From: G963708235 sp963708235
Lineage (GTDB): Bacteria; Actinomycetota; Acidimicrobiia; Spongiisociales; UBA5794
Length of the DNA stretch: 64,000 bases
Assembly: GCA_963708235.1 (NCBI GenBank)
Contig: OY970200.1
Coordinates: 744,001-808,000 of the forward strand
Direction of reading: 5' to 3'
The position numbers and the translations under genes were made by a program. Positions 42,431 to 51,974 of the stretch are shown here, in pieces. How positions within the stretch are numbered: the stretch's first letter is position 1; each line of letters begins with the position of its first letter. The notes beneath the pieces were generated by a model. That model saw only the letters and a program-made list of their open reading frames with translations, did no database searches and was not told the origin of the DNA.

Positions 42431-42841
42431 CTATTGGACGCCGTTGCGCAGCGAAGCCCAGGGTTCCTCGGTGGAGACGTCGTCGGCAACGTACCCGTCC
42501 TCGCCGTCGCAGGGACCGAGTGCGACGAAGAGACGGACCGGTTCGGTGCCGTCGTTGAACGAGGCATGGACGACCCCGGGGGCGATGAACAGCGAGTCTC
42601 CCGGGCGCATGATGCGGCGCTCCTGTTCGAGCCACTGCTCGAACTCGCCGGACAGGACGTAGATGACTTCCTCCTGGTTGGGGTGGCGGTGGAAGGCGTG
42701 GCCGTGGCCGGGGTTGAAGGTGACCTCCATGGCGGTGAGATGTGACGACCGGGTCGTGTCGGGGCGGCTGATCCACCCCAGCTCGCCCCAGTCGAGCTGC
42801 TCCCGCCGGACCTCGTCGCCGGGGACGAACAAGCCGTTCAT
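42431..42841 (-). CDS. Cupin-domain protein
   Basis: 136 aa single cupin. Motif 1 is GHGHAFHRHPNQEEVIYVLSGEFE, with His-x-His-type metal ligands and a Glu; motif 2 is PGDSLFIAPGVVHASFNDG with the last His. ATG 42841 overlaps the stop of the TIM-barrel gene (ATGA), so the cupin is the third gene of the Tm-1-like operon. A small-molecule sensor or dioxygenase-like role is possible; unknown. Confidence 0.88.
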   Translation of the reverse strand: MNGLFVPGDEVRREQLDWGELGWISRPDTTRSSHLTAMEVTFNPGHGHAFHRHPNQEEVIYVLSGEFEQWLEQERRIMRPGDSLFIAPGVVHASFNDGTEPVRLFVALGPCDGEDGYVADDVSTEEPWASLRNGVQ

Positions 42842-43683
42842 TGCTGGGTTCCTTTCAGGGTGAGCTCGGTGAACCTTCTCGCCTGCGCCTCGAGGGCGGG
42901 TTCGGTGGCCAGCCGCTCGATACTGGACGCCCCGAAGAACCCGGCGATGCCGGAGGTGTTGGCGAAGATGTAGGCGGCGTCGTCGGGTTCGGCGATGGGA
43001 CCGCCGTGGCACAGGACCAGGACGTCCGGGTTGACCTCGACGGCGGCGTCGCACATTTCCTGGACCCGGCGGGCCGATTCCTCCAGGGTGAGCGCTGTCT
43101 CCGCCCCGATCGAGCCGCTGGTGGTGAGACCCATGTGCGCCACCAGGATGTCGGCACCCGCCTCCGTCATGGCCCGGGCGGAGTCGGCGTCGAAGACATA
43201 GGGAGAGGTGAGCAGACCGATCCGGTGGGCCTCGGCGATCATGTCGACCTCGAGCGAGTAGCTCATCCCGGTCTCCTCCAGGTTGGCCCTAAACACCCCG
43301 TCGATCAGACCGACGGTGGGGAAGTTCTGTACCCCGTCGAAGCCCATCTCCTTGATCTGGCGCAGGAACACCGGCATCAGCCGGAACGGGTCGGTGCCGT
43401 TGACCCCGGCGAGCACCATGGTGTCCTTGACGACGGGGAGGACCTCGTGCGCCATCTCCACGACGATGGCGTTGGCGTCTCCGTAGGCCATCAGCCCCGC
43501 CAGGCTCCCGCGGCCCGCCATGCGGTAGCGGCCCGAGTTGTAGATGATGATGAGGTCGACGCCGCCGCGTTCCGAGAACTTGGCCGAGATCCCGGTCCCG
43601 GCCCCGGCACCGATGACGGGACGTCCGGCGGCGACCTTGGTCCGCAACCGGTGAAGTGCGTCCTCCCTGTCTATGAACGGCAT
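42838..43683 (-). CDS. TIM-barrel PEP hydrolase-like protein (C-terminal half of Tm-1 type)
   Basis: 281 aa. Features of the PEP_hydrolase/COG5564 family: RPVIGAGAGTGISAKFSERGGVDLIIIYNSGRYRMAG, then GVNGTDPFRLMPVFLRQI, GFDGVQNFPTVGLIDG and LVAHMGLTTSGSIGA. It lies directly after the UPF0261 gene (2 nt gap), reproducing as two genes the two halves fused in plant Tm-1 resistance proteins. Reaction not established for this family; likely binds a phospho-compound in the barrel. Confidence 0.88.
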   Translation of the reverse strand: MPFIDREDALHRLRTKVAAGRPVIGAGAGTGISAKFSERGGVDLIIIYNSGRYRMAGRGSLAGLMAYGDANAIVVEMAHEVLPVVKDTMVLAGVNGTDPFRLMPVFLRQIKEMGFDGVQNFPTVGLIDGVFRANLEETGMSYSLEVDMIAEAHRIGLLTSPYVFDADSARAMTEAGADILVAHMGLTTSGSIGAETALTLEESARRVQEMCDAAVEVNPDVLVLCHGGPIAEPDDAAYIFANTSGIAGFFGASSIERLATEPALEAQARRFTELTLKGTQQ

Positions 43684-43685
43684 CT

Positions 43686-44900
43686 CTAGGCCACCTCCGT
43701 GAGCAGGGCGAGCAGCTTCTCCGTCGCCATGTCGGCGACCTCCGGATCGTTGACGTTGCCATCGACCTCGATCACCTCGGTCTCCGGCCGGGTGTGCCGG
43801 CGGATGGCTTCGAACAGTGCCTGGTCGGCCTCGGGCCACCAGAATTCCTTGCCGGGGGCGTCGAGCATCGACAACCCACCCCGGGGGAGGATGAACACCA
43901 CCGGACCGGACGAGAGGTTGGTTTTGCCGGCGAGGATACGTCCCAGCTCGGCGTTCTCCTCCGGGGTGGTGCGCATCAGTGTCACGTTCGGGTTCCACAC
44001 ATGGAAGCGCCGTTCGGCGAAACGCTCCGGCACCGTCTCCCGCCCCCAGAAGTTGACCATGTCGAGACAACCGGGGATCACCACCTGGGGGATGCCGGCT
44101 GCGGCGGCGGCTTCCATCCGGTTCGGTCCGGCGGTGAGAACTCCTCCCACCAGCTCATCGGCCCATTCGGTGGGGGAGGCGTCGAGCACGCCGCCGATCA
44201 GCCCCTGGGCGACGAGGGTCTCCATGGTCCGGCCGCCGGTGCCGGTGGCGTGGAACACCAGCGTCTCGAATCCGGCGCCGTCGAGGGTCGCCCGGCACCG
44301 GTCCACCAGCGGGGTGGTGTTGCCGAACATGGTGGCGGCGATCAGCGGGCGGGTATCGAGCCGGGGTGGCGTCGCCTGCGCCATGGCGGCGATGGCGACG
44401 GCGGCATTGGCGAAGATCGTGGCGCTGATCACGTTGACTCCGGCGACATCGACCACCGAGGGCATCATGGTGACGTCGGTGATCCCGACGTAGGGGGCGG
44501 TGTCCCCCGCGGCGACCGTGCTCACCATCAGCTTGGGGAACCCGACCGGCAGGGCCCGCATCGCCGCCGTCCCCACCGCGGTGCCCGCCGACCCGCCCAT
44601 GGACAGGATGCCGTCGATGCGCCCTTCGGCGTGGAGGTGGGCGGCCACGGCGGCGGCTCCGCGTGCCATCACGTCCATCGCCTCGCCGCGGTCGGCATTC
44701 TCCCTCAGCGTCTGCAGCGCTCCGCCACCGGCGGCTGCCACCTCGCCGGCCGGGACATCGGGGGCAAACGCCGGTTCACCGACCACCCCGGTATCGACCA
44801 CCAACGTGGCGGACCCGGCGGCACGGATGGCGTCGCGGACGAAGGCGATCTCGACGCCTTTGGTGTCGAGCGCTCCGAAGATGGCAACGGTGCTGGGCAT
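43686..44900 (-). CDS. Tm-1-like ATP-binding domain protein (UPF0261)
   Basis: 404 aa. STVAIFGALDTKGVEIAFVRDAIRAAGSATLVVDTGV opens the Tm-1-like ATP-binding domain, with GILSMGGSAGTAVGTAAMRALP (ATP loop) and LVFHATGTGGRTMETLV. ATG 44900 has GGAGGGAG just upstream. It is followed by the TIM-barrel partner and a cupin. In tomato, Tm-1 binds a viral replication protein, but bacterial members probably act on a small metabolite (inference). The length is normal. Confidence 0.9.
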   Translation of the reverse strand: MPSTVAIFGALDTKGVEIAFVRDAIRAAGSATLVVDTGVVGEPAFAPDVPAGEVAAAGGGALQTLRENADRGEAMDVMARGAAAVAAHLHAEGRIDGILSMGGSAGTAVGTAAMRALPVGFPKLMVSTVAAGDTAPYVGITDVTMMPSVVDVAGVNVISATIFANAAVAIAAMAQATPPRLDTRPLIAATMFGNTTPLVDRCRATLDGAGFETLVFHATGTGGRTMETLVAQGLIGGVLDASPTEWADELVGGVLTAGPNRMEAAAAAGIPQVVIPGCLDMVNFWGRETVPERFAERRFHVWNPNVTLMRTTPEENAELGRILAGKTNLSSGPVVFILPRGGLSMLDAPGKEFWWPEADQALFEAIRRHTRPETEVIEVDGNVNDPEVADMATEKLLALLTEVA

Positions 44901-45054
44901 GGCTCCCTCCGGGGCCGCACGGTAGACCGCATCATTGCCGCTCCGCCAGCGGACGCACCGGGTGCGGCGTCAGTGCGGGTGCCGGTTGCCCGCTCCGCTC
45001 CGCCGGCAGCTTGTCCCGGGTTGCTGGCGGGGTGACCCGTTCGAGTGAGCGGCG

Positions 45055-48000
45055 TCAGAGGACTACCGCCCGGGTGAGCGGCACCGTTTCGGCGTAGATG
45101 ATGCGGTCGACGATGGCGCCGCCGGCGATGTCGCCCCGGATGGAGGAGCTGTGGTCGCGTTCGACGACCAGGAGGCGGTACTCACCGGCCGGGCTCGTCG
45201 GGTCGTAGGGGAACACCTGGCGCTTGTCCAGGCGCTCTGGATCCCCGGCGACGGCGGGGTCGTCTGCGAGCGCGGTCGATGCCATGGTCTCCCAGGACAG
45301 CAACGGGTCGCCGTCGGCGGTACGCCGCTGCAGCGACACCTCTACGGACTGGCCGGTGTTGCTGAGCACATTTCCGTCGTGGTCGGCGTAGTACGGGCTG
45401 CGCGGGCCACGTAGCGTGAGCCTGACCCCGGCCGCCTCCTCGGTACGCACCAGGGTGCGGTCGGTTAGCACCGTGATCGGGTCGAGGGCGACCACCTCCG
45501 AGCAGCGGATGCCGAAGGCACCCTCGGCGTCGGGGATCGAGTCCGGCTGGTCGCGGACCAGCGCCAGCCGGACGAACGGACCGGCGATCTGCGGCAGGTC
45601 GACGCGCAGGTCCGTGTACCAGGCATCGCGCTCGCGGTCGTAGCCGACCCCGCGGTCCGACAACCAGACATCACGGTGGGTTGCGGGCAGGTCCACAGAG
45701 CGGAACGGGACCCACGCCGCCTTCCAGCCGCCGAACACGGCAGCGCCCACGGGCGTGCGCAACCGCTGGCCCCGCGCCGGGTCGGCGCCGACCAGGCTGA
45801 CATAGGGGTACAGCGAGTCGCCGGCGTGGGTCGGCGGATCGTCCTCCACCGCAACGATCGCCGGGAACTCGCTCTCCCCGGTGACGTACCAGGGCCGGGC
45901 GAGCCAGACCCGCAGCCAGCCGCCCTCTCGCAACCAGGTGTCCCCCTCCTGGTGTCGCACGACGAGAGGAAGGATCTCGGTGACGACGGGCTCGGGCGGC
46001 TTTGCGGTGTTGGGCACGACGACCTCGTCCCACTCCGACACCACGGTGAAATGGTCGGGCAGGTCGCCCACCGGCTCTCGGAACGACGGAGGAAAGAACG
46101 CAGCGAAACGGCTGGTGGCATCGGCGCGCAGCGACAGGCGCACCCGCCCGGTGAAACCCAGGTCGAGGCGCACGGACTCCGCTGCCGCATCCGGGGAACC
46201 GGCGATCAGTGTGTGGAACGCTTCGGTCGCCGCCGCCGGGGTGACGTGCGGGAGCGGTACCGCCGTCGGCTCGCCGACGGTTGTGACGACCACGTCGGTG
46301 TACGGCACATGGATGGTGGGTGTGGCCGAATCGCCGGCAGCGGCGAGGCTGGGCCGGTGCAGGTCGTCGCGGGGTCGCAGCCAGCGTGCAGTCAGAACGA
46401 GGTTTGCGGTACTGAGGGCCTCGGTGAACCAGGCCCGGGTGATGTCGATGTGGGTGTCGCCCGCCGCGCGTGCGGCGAGGGCTGGTCCTGGATGCACTGA
46501 TGGGGGCTCGAATGGGCGGGGTGTTGCGTGAACCAGCTCGACGACGGTGGCGGGTGTGAGCTGCGGGTGGGTGCCGGTGTCCATCTTGACCCGCGCCGGC
46601 TCGACATCCGGGCCGCGGCGTTGCGCCCAGATGTGCGGCAGCGCCATCAGGTCGGGGTCGGCGATCCGGCTGGCGACCTTCATTGCCACCCGCTCGGCGC
46701 CGGCGAGGAAGACGGTCACTCTGCGGCCGGACGGGTCCACGACGGGGCGGCGCACCTCTCCCACCTCGATCTGCTCCAGCCGGAGCACCAGTGGCTGTGG
46801 GCGTCCGTGCGTGTCGCACGGCCAGTCGACGGCGAGCACCTCGCCCGAGGCCAGCCCGGGCACGTCCCACAGCGTCACCCCGGCCGAGGCGGGGTCGGCG
46901 AGATGGGGCGTGGCCGTGCTGCCCGGGGTGACCGAGCCGGACTCCGTCGCTGCAAGCTCATAGGCCGACCGGCGGGCGTCCGTACGCGCACCCAGCCCGA
47001 CGGCGCCGTCGAAGGCCCCGTGCCACTCGGCCATCGTCACCGAGCAGCCGGGCGGGACGAGGAGTCGCTCGCACCCGCCGGGGTCGTCGCCGAAGACCTG
47101 CTCCTCGTCGGTGAGACCGGTGCGCACTACCAGACGGCGCTCGGTCTCGCCGCTCCGGTCAACGCCGTCGGGCGGTTCCGCCTCGACCCAGGTGACGTCC
47201 GGCGGCGGCACCGGCTCGAAGCGACGGAAGACCGTTGACGCCGTCAGCGCATCGGAGGCGACATCGTTCCGCCCACAGGCGGCATCGGCGTCTGCGAGGT
47301 TCAGGCTGGTGCCGGCGAGGTCCACGGTTCGGAGCCGCATCCGGTAGGAGCGGCCGAAGCGCAGCCGGGGGAGCGAGCCCGGGGCGGCGGCGACCACGAT
47401 GCTCAGCCCGCAGCTGGTCAGCGCCTCGTTCCCAACCGCAACCGCGGCGGTGGCGCCGGTGGCCGCACGGTATTCCGGGTCGGCGACCTGGGGGTCGGCA
47501 CTGACCACCTTGCCCGGTCGGGGTGCCGACAGGCTCCAGCCGTCCCAGGCGGCGATGGCGTCGCTGATCCCGACCGGCGCATCCACGGGCACGTCGGTTC
47601 CGGCGGCGACGGACCTGGTCGTCACCGTGAGGTGCATCAGGCCCTCGTCTTCAACTCCCCCGAGCACCTCGTCATCGCCCACCACGTAGGCGACCCGGCG
47701 CTGGTGCAGCGAGTGCCACCTTCCCGTGGTCTCGTCGAGCACGTCGATCCGGGCGCCACGCTGGACGTCCTCGGCGTACAACACCGTCTCGCCGGCGGCG
47801 GCAGCAGCGTCGTTGGTCAACGCCAGTGTGGTCAGCTCGTCGACGCTGCCACGCTTGACCAACCGGAGCCCGGTCGTGCGCAGGGTCGGGGCGCTGGCGC
47901 CCTGGGGGATGCCGTTGCGGACCTCCTCGTCGGCGAGTTGGAAGAGCATCCGGCCGGCGCCCTCGAAGTCGAACTGCTCGATCCGGCACCGCTGTCCGGC

Positions 48001-49188
48001 CGAGGCCAGCCCGACGTCCGGTGCGGGGGCGGAGTGGCGTGGCCGGACGACCAACCCCGCAGGTGAGGCGGTCACCCGGGTGATCGGGAGGAAGTGCCGG
48101 AGCTGCGGGATGTCAGACGCCGAGACCGTCAACTGGAGACCGTTGGCGTCTTCCGGCACGTCCGCCGCATCGCATTCGATGTCGAGAACGAGCCCGAGTG
48201 CCCGGAGCAGGGTCGGGTGTTCGCCGAGGGCGGCCACGATCCGGTGGAAGTCGTACTGCCGGTCGATTCTCTCCTGTGCGGTGAGCTCCTCGGCGGGCAT
48301 CGGCGTGGCCTCGAAGATCAACTCCTCGTAGACGGGTTCCTCGCCGACGGGGGTCTCCTCGTTGCGCAGCATGGCGATCCGGTTGAACGCGGCGAACCGC
48401 TCCCACTCGAGGGGAACCTCGAAGGTCTCGGAGACGGGCACGGCCCGCAGCTCCAGGTCGGCCCGGCCGAGGAGCAGCGACCGGTTGGCGGCGAGGAACT
48501 CCTCTTCGGAGGTGCCGCTCCACGCCCACGAGTTGTCAGGCTGCTGGACGACGTATCCGGTGTCGGGGAAGTAGTCGATGATCCTCGGCCCCTCGACGAC
48601 CGGGAGCACCACCTCCTCCGCAGGGCCGACGACCGGTCCCTGGTCGACCACGGGTCCGATCTCATCGGGGATGATCTCGGGCCCCACCTCGACCCGGGGA
48701 TCGGTGATCCAGTCGAGACCGGGGACGTCCGGCTCGGGTAGCTGCCACAGCTGCGGGTCCCAGAAGGTCTCATCCCAGGGGGTCTCCGGCACCGGTTCCA
48801 CCGTCGCCATCTGGGCGTACCCGTCCAGGATGCCGTCGGCGATCGTCATCGCATCGAAGGTCGCCGCCTCGGCGATCTCCAGGTGCTCGTGTACGAAGGC
48901 GTCGACGCGGGTCTGGGATCCGAACATCCGCTGCCACAGGGCCGAGGACGGCGAGGACACCACCTGCGCATCGACCGGGTTGCGGTCGTCGATCCGGATC
49001 CCGAACCCGAACCGGCCCACGGTGGCCGGCCAGTCCACCCACGCCGCATAGGCGGTGAGGGGCTGGGCCGCCGGCTCGCCATCGTCGACGCCGAGCCGGG
49101 GTGAGACGAACACCGAGAACCGCACCCGCCCGGGACCTGCCGGGGTGCGCGAGGGCAGCACCACCCAGTCGATGTCGGCGTACACCAT
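45055..49188 (-). CDS. 1377-aa protein of unknown function, third gene of an unusual operon
   Basis: ATG 49188 overlaps the stop of the preceding 928-aa gene by one base. No signal peptide and no obvious membrane helix; Val-, Asp-, Pro- and Trp-rich, mostly beta-type. Residues about 125-205 are an acidic, Pro-rich linker (EPVPETPWDETFWDPQLWQL). Later stretches include YRMRLRTVDLAGTSLNLAD with a trailing FRRFEPVPPPDV (about 645-695), VVTEILPLVVRHQEGDTWLREGGWLRVWL and repeated Ig- or jelly-roll-like strands. It has no catalytic signature that I can identify. Codon use is like the surroundings. It may be a very large secreted, injected or surface-assembled protein; unknown. Confidence 0.8.
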   Translation of the reverse strand: MVYADIDWVVLPSRTPAGPGRVRFSVFVSPRLGVDDGEPAAQPLTAYAAWVDWPATVGRFGFGIRIDDRNPVDAQVVSSPSSALWQRMFGSQTRVDAFVHEHLEIAEAATFDAMTIADGILDGYAQMATVEPVPETPWDETFWDPQLWQLPEPDVPGLDWITDPRVEVGPEIIPDEIGPVVDQGPVVGPAEEVVLPVVEGPRIIDYFPDTGYVVQQPDNSWAWSGTSEEEFLAANRSLLLGRADLELRAVPVSETFEVPLEWERFAAFNRIAMLRNEETPVGEEPVYEELIFEATPMPAEELTAQERIDRQYDFHRIVAALGEHPTLLRALGLVLDIECDAADVPEDANGLQLTVSASDIPQLRHFLPITRVTASPAGLVVRPRHSAPAPDVGLASAGQRCRIEQFDFEGAGRMLFQLADEEVRNGIPQGASAPTLRTTGLRLVKRGSVDELTTLALTNDAAAAAGETVLYAEDVQRGARIDVLDETTGRWHSLHQRRVAYVVGDDEVLGGVEDEGLMHLTVTTRSVAAGTDVPVDAPVGISDAIAAWDGWSLSAPRPGKVVSADPQVADPEYRAATGATAAVAVGNEALTSCGLSIVVAAAPGSLPRLRFGRSYRMRLRTVDLAGTSLNLADADAACGRNDVASDALTASTVFRRFEPVPPPDVTWVEAEPPDGVDRSGETERRLVVRTGLTDEEQVFGDDPGGCERLLVPPGCSVTMAEWHGAFDGAVGLGARTDARRSAYELAATESGSVTPGSTATPHLADPASAGVTLWDVPGLASGEVLAVDWPCDTHGRPQPLVLRLEQIEVGEVRRPVVDPSGRRVTVFLAGAERVAMKVASRIADPDLMALPHIWAQRRGPDVEPARVKMDTGTHPQLTPATVVELVHATPRPFEPPSVHPGPALAARAAGDTHIDITRAWFTEALSTANLVLTARWLRPRDDLHRPSLAAAGDSATPTIHVPYTDVVVTTVGEPTAVPLPHVTPAAATEAFHTLIAGSPDAAAESVRLDLGFTGRVRLSLRADATSRFAAFFPPSFREPVGDLPDHFTVVSEWDEVVVPNTAKPPEPVVTEILPLVVRHQEGDTWLREGGWLRVWLARPWYVTGESEFPAIVAVEDDPPTHAGDSLYPYVSLVGADPARGQRLRTPVGAAVFGGWKAAWVPFRSVDLPATHRDVWLSDRGVGYDRERDAWYTDLRVDLPQIAGPFVRLALVRDQPDSIPDAEGAFGIRCSEVVALDPITVLTDRTLVRTEEAAGVRLTLRGPRSPYYADHDGNVLSNTGQSVEVSLQRRTADGDPLLSWETMASTALADDPAVAGDPERLDKRQVFPYDPTSPAGEYRLLVVERDHSSSIRGDIAGGAIVDRIIYAETVPLTRAVVL

Positions 49189-51974
49189 CAGCCACCCCCA
49201 CCCATGGCCGCCTCGGCGGCGAACGCATCGCAGTACGAGTCCCAGTCCGCCAGATCGAAGCAGTCGAGGAACGTCGGGTCGAGCTCGCTGCCGACGAAGG
49301 AGCGCTCGATGGTGAGGGTGACCGACTTGCTGAAGAAGAGGACCTCCACACCGACGGTGACGCTGGCACGGCCGTGGAAGATGGCGTACGTCTTCCCGCC
49401 CGCCGTCAGCGGCCGCTCGTCGTAGCCGAGTTCGAGCACGAACTCGACGAAGACGGTGATGATGCCCAACACGCTCACGTGCCCGGAGGCGCGTAGGTAG
49501 GCGCGGAAGCTGGTGCGCCGTTCGTCGGCGTTCCAGGCGATGTAGATGCCGGCCATCACGCTGACGCCGCCGGAGGCGACGACGATGTCCAGACTGATGC
49601 TGCCGCCGAACTCGATCCCGAGCTCCAGATGTCGGATTCCCGCCGGTGACACCTCCAGGGCCAACCAGCCACCGCCGCCGAACATCGAGACGGTCACCAG
49701 GAACGGCCGCTCCCGGCTGGCCACCGCAAGGGTGAATGCCATCGGGGCGCCGGTGAACGGGAGCCGAAGCCAGGCATCGACGGTCAGGTTGGAGAACTGC
49801 AGTGCCATCAGGCTGACCGTGGGGATCTCCAGCCCGAACCCGGCCGTCACCCCGTCGCCGTCGACGTCGACACGCACACCCGAGCCCTGGCCGAGCTGCT
49901 TCAGTTCCTCGGCGAGCGTGGCGACGAACTGCAGCTCCGCACCGAACTCCAGCTCGGGGTTCTCGACCGCGAATGTGGTGGTCCCGGCATCGGATCTGAA
50001 TTCAACCCTGGAGAAACGGAGGGTGACGACGTCGAACAGGGTGAGGCCGATGTTCGTCACGGTGCCCGAGGAGGTGGAGACGACGCTGCCGTCGGCGCGC
50101 CGCGTCACCGTCGAAGAGAGTGTCAGCCGCGCGCCGCTCCCGACGACCGTGGTGGCGGTCCGCTGGGCCTTGAGCTCTGCGGTGAAAGCGTAGGTGAACT
50201 CGTCGCCGGCGGCCGTGCGCCGGTGTCTGACCGCAGGTAGCTGGGTCCGGTTGTCGCCGTCCTTCGGGAAGGGTTCGTCGGCGAGCAGCGCCAGCAAGTC
50301 GACCGAACCGAAGAGCTTTGCGTTCGGAAACGCCGACTTGATGTCGTCCACCGACGGCGTCGCCTGGCGGGCCAGTTCGCTGGCGACGGCGCCGGCCCTC
50401 GTGGTCAGCGCACCCACTTTGAGGCCCGGATTGCCGACCGCACCGAGGGCGGCCGTCTTGAGCGGCACGCCGAGCTGCTGGCTACCGGCGGGTGCGATGA
50501 CCTGCAGCAGCGCACCCTGAGGGTTCCGGATCGTGTCGAGCCCGGCGGCGTTGTACAGGTCGTGGAAGCGGAAATTGGCGGTCGGCGGTGAGGGCATGAG
50601 ACCGGCGAGTTGGTCGACGACGATCTCCATCTGCTTCACGACCGGGATCACCGGTCGCGACCGGGCCGTCACCGGTACCGGACGGACGTTGCGCACGGTA
50701 ACGGCGGTGTCGTTGCCCGGCGCCACGGCCACCGACTGGGTCGCCATGGTCGGGGCGGGGACGTCGGCGCCGGACACGAACGCGGCGGCGGTGTCCGGCG
50801 GGGTGCCCTGCGGGATGAAGGCGAGCGGCATCCGCAGGCTCACCTGCGCCCCGGCGTGGTCGGTGGCGATGAGATCGAAGAGGATGAAGCCGTTCTCGCT
50901 GCGCATCCAGTCGACGGCGGCGAGGTCGCCGGCCAGCACCCGCCGCTCGCCGGTGGCCAGGTACAGCCCGGTGAACGCGCTGGGTCCGTGGCCGGCGCCC
51001 TCGGCGGCCAGGTCGACGTGAGGCTCGGTGACCACCAGTGTCGTGGTCTCCTGGAGCATGGCGACCGGTGAGTAGACGTCGCCGACCTCGCCGGTCAGAT
51101 CGCTGGACCACACCGACTCCAAACCGCGCTCGGCGACCCTGACCAGGGTCGCGGCATGACCGCTGGAGAGATGACCGGACACCGCCTGACGGGCATACGT
51201 CGTGCGACCCAACCGGGTCCGGTACGCCTGCCCCCAGGCCGGGTAGGGGCCGTCGGCATGGTCCGGGCCTTCGATGCTGACCGTGCCCCCGAGGGGGGTG
51301 AGGACGAGCCGGGAACACCGCCAGGACCATCCCCACGGGGGGTGCCGGACCGGACGCATGACCGGCCCCGGGCTCCCGTCCGGTTGGGTGCCGTACCGAC
51401 CGGCCGGCAGGTTCCACCCGGCGCCGTACTCCTTGAGGACGACGGGTCTGTCGGCGGTAATTCCGGCGTCGGCCGACCACAACGGGACGGGACCACTCCC
51501 GACCAGCCCATCGATGGCGATCCGCAGCCGATGGGGCGGGAGCAGCCACAGCGTGGAGAGCACGTCGATCCAGGTGCCGCCGGGGTTGGTTGCCCAGTCG
51601 CAGACCGCGCCAACGATCCCGCCCTGGTCGAAGGTGAACTCGTCGATGCCGTCAGGCGCCGTGTACTCGATGCGTGTCCTGCTTCCGGCGAAGATCGGGA
51701 TGACGTCGGGTACCCAACCCTCGGCCGTGAGCATGTCGAAGCTCGGCTCCGCATAATGCTGGGTCGGCAGCTCGAGTTCGACGTTCGCCGGTTCGCCGGG
51801 AGTGACACGTACCAGGCGGCGTCGCTCCTGGTCGACGACGAGGTTGGTCAGCGTGATCTGGGCGACGAACAGGTCGTCGGGGCGGATCAGTCGGTAGTCG
51901 TAGAAATCTTCCACAGCGTTGTCATTCGTGCCAGCGGTACCGCGGACGCCAGGTGGTGTCGCCGCCGGTAGCAC
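49188..51974 (-). CDS. 928-aa protein of unknown function, second gene of the unusual operon
   Basis: Longest start is GTG 51974, overlapping the preceding gene by 53 nt; GTG 51914, 7 nt after that gene, is at least as likely and gives about 908 aa beginning EDFYDYRLIRPDDLFVAQITLTNL. There is no signal peptide. The N-terminal 300 residues are beta-rich with LELPTQHYAEPSFD. The C-terminal about 250 residues alternate hydrophobic and polar residues (TVSMFGGGGWLALEVSPAGIRHLELGIEFGGSISLDIV, then HVSVLGIITVFVEFVLELGYDER), like amphipathic beta-strands of a barrel or large beta-helix. They end with Cys-containing FLDCFDLADWDSYCDAF. Translationally coupled to the 1377-aa gene. Function unknown. Confidence 0.8.
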   Translation of the reverse strand: MLPAATPPGVRGTAGTNDNAVEDFYDYRLIRPDDLFVAQITLTNLVVDQERRRLVRVTPGEPANVELELPTQHYAEPSFDMLTAEGWVPDVIPIFAGSRTRIEYTAPDGIDEFTFDQGGIVGAVCDWATNPGGTWIDVLSTLWLLPPHRLRIAIDGLVGSGPVPLWSADAGITADRPVVLKEYGAGWNLPAGRYGTQPDGSPGPVMRPVRHPPWGWSWRCSRLVLTPLGGTVSIEGPDHADGPYPAWGQAYRTRLGRTTYARQAVSGHLSSGHAATLVRVAERGLESVWSSDLTGEVGDVYSPVAMLQETTTLVVTEPHVDLAAEGAGHGPSAFTGLYLATGERRVLAGDLAAVDWMRSENGFILFDLIATDHAGAQVSLRMPLAFIPQGTPPDTAAAFVSGADVPAPTMATQSVAVAPGNDTAVTVRNVRPVPVTARSRPVIPVVKQMEIVVDQLAGLMPSPPTANFRFHDLYNAAGLDTIRNPQGALLQVIAPAGSQQLGVPLKTAALGAVGNPGLKVGALTTRAGAVASELARQATPSVDDIKSAFPNAKLFGSVDLLALLADEPFPKDGDNRTQLPAVRHRRTAAGDEFTYAFTAELKAQRTATTVVGSGARLTLSSTVTRRADGSVVSTSSGTVTNIGLTLFDVVTLRFSRVEFRSDAGTTTFAVENPELEFGAELQFVATLAEELKQLGQGSGVRVDVDGDGVTAGFGLEIPTVSLMALQFSNLTVDAWLRLPFTGAPMAFTLAVASRERPFLVTVSMFGGGGWLALEVSPAGIRHLELGIEFGGSISLDIVVASGGVSVMAGIYIAWNADERRTSFRAYLRASGHVSVLGIITVFVEFVLELGYDERPLTAGGKTYAIFHGRASVTVGVEVLFFSKSVTLTIERSFVGSELDPTFLDCFDLADWDSYCDAFAAEAAMGGGG

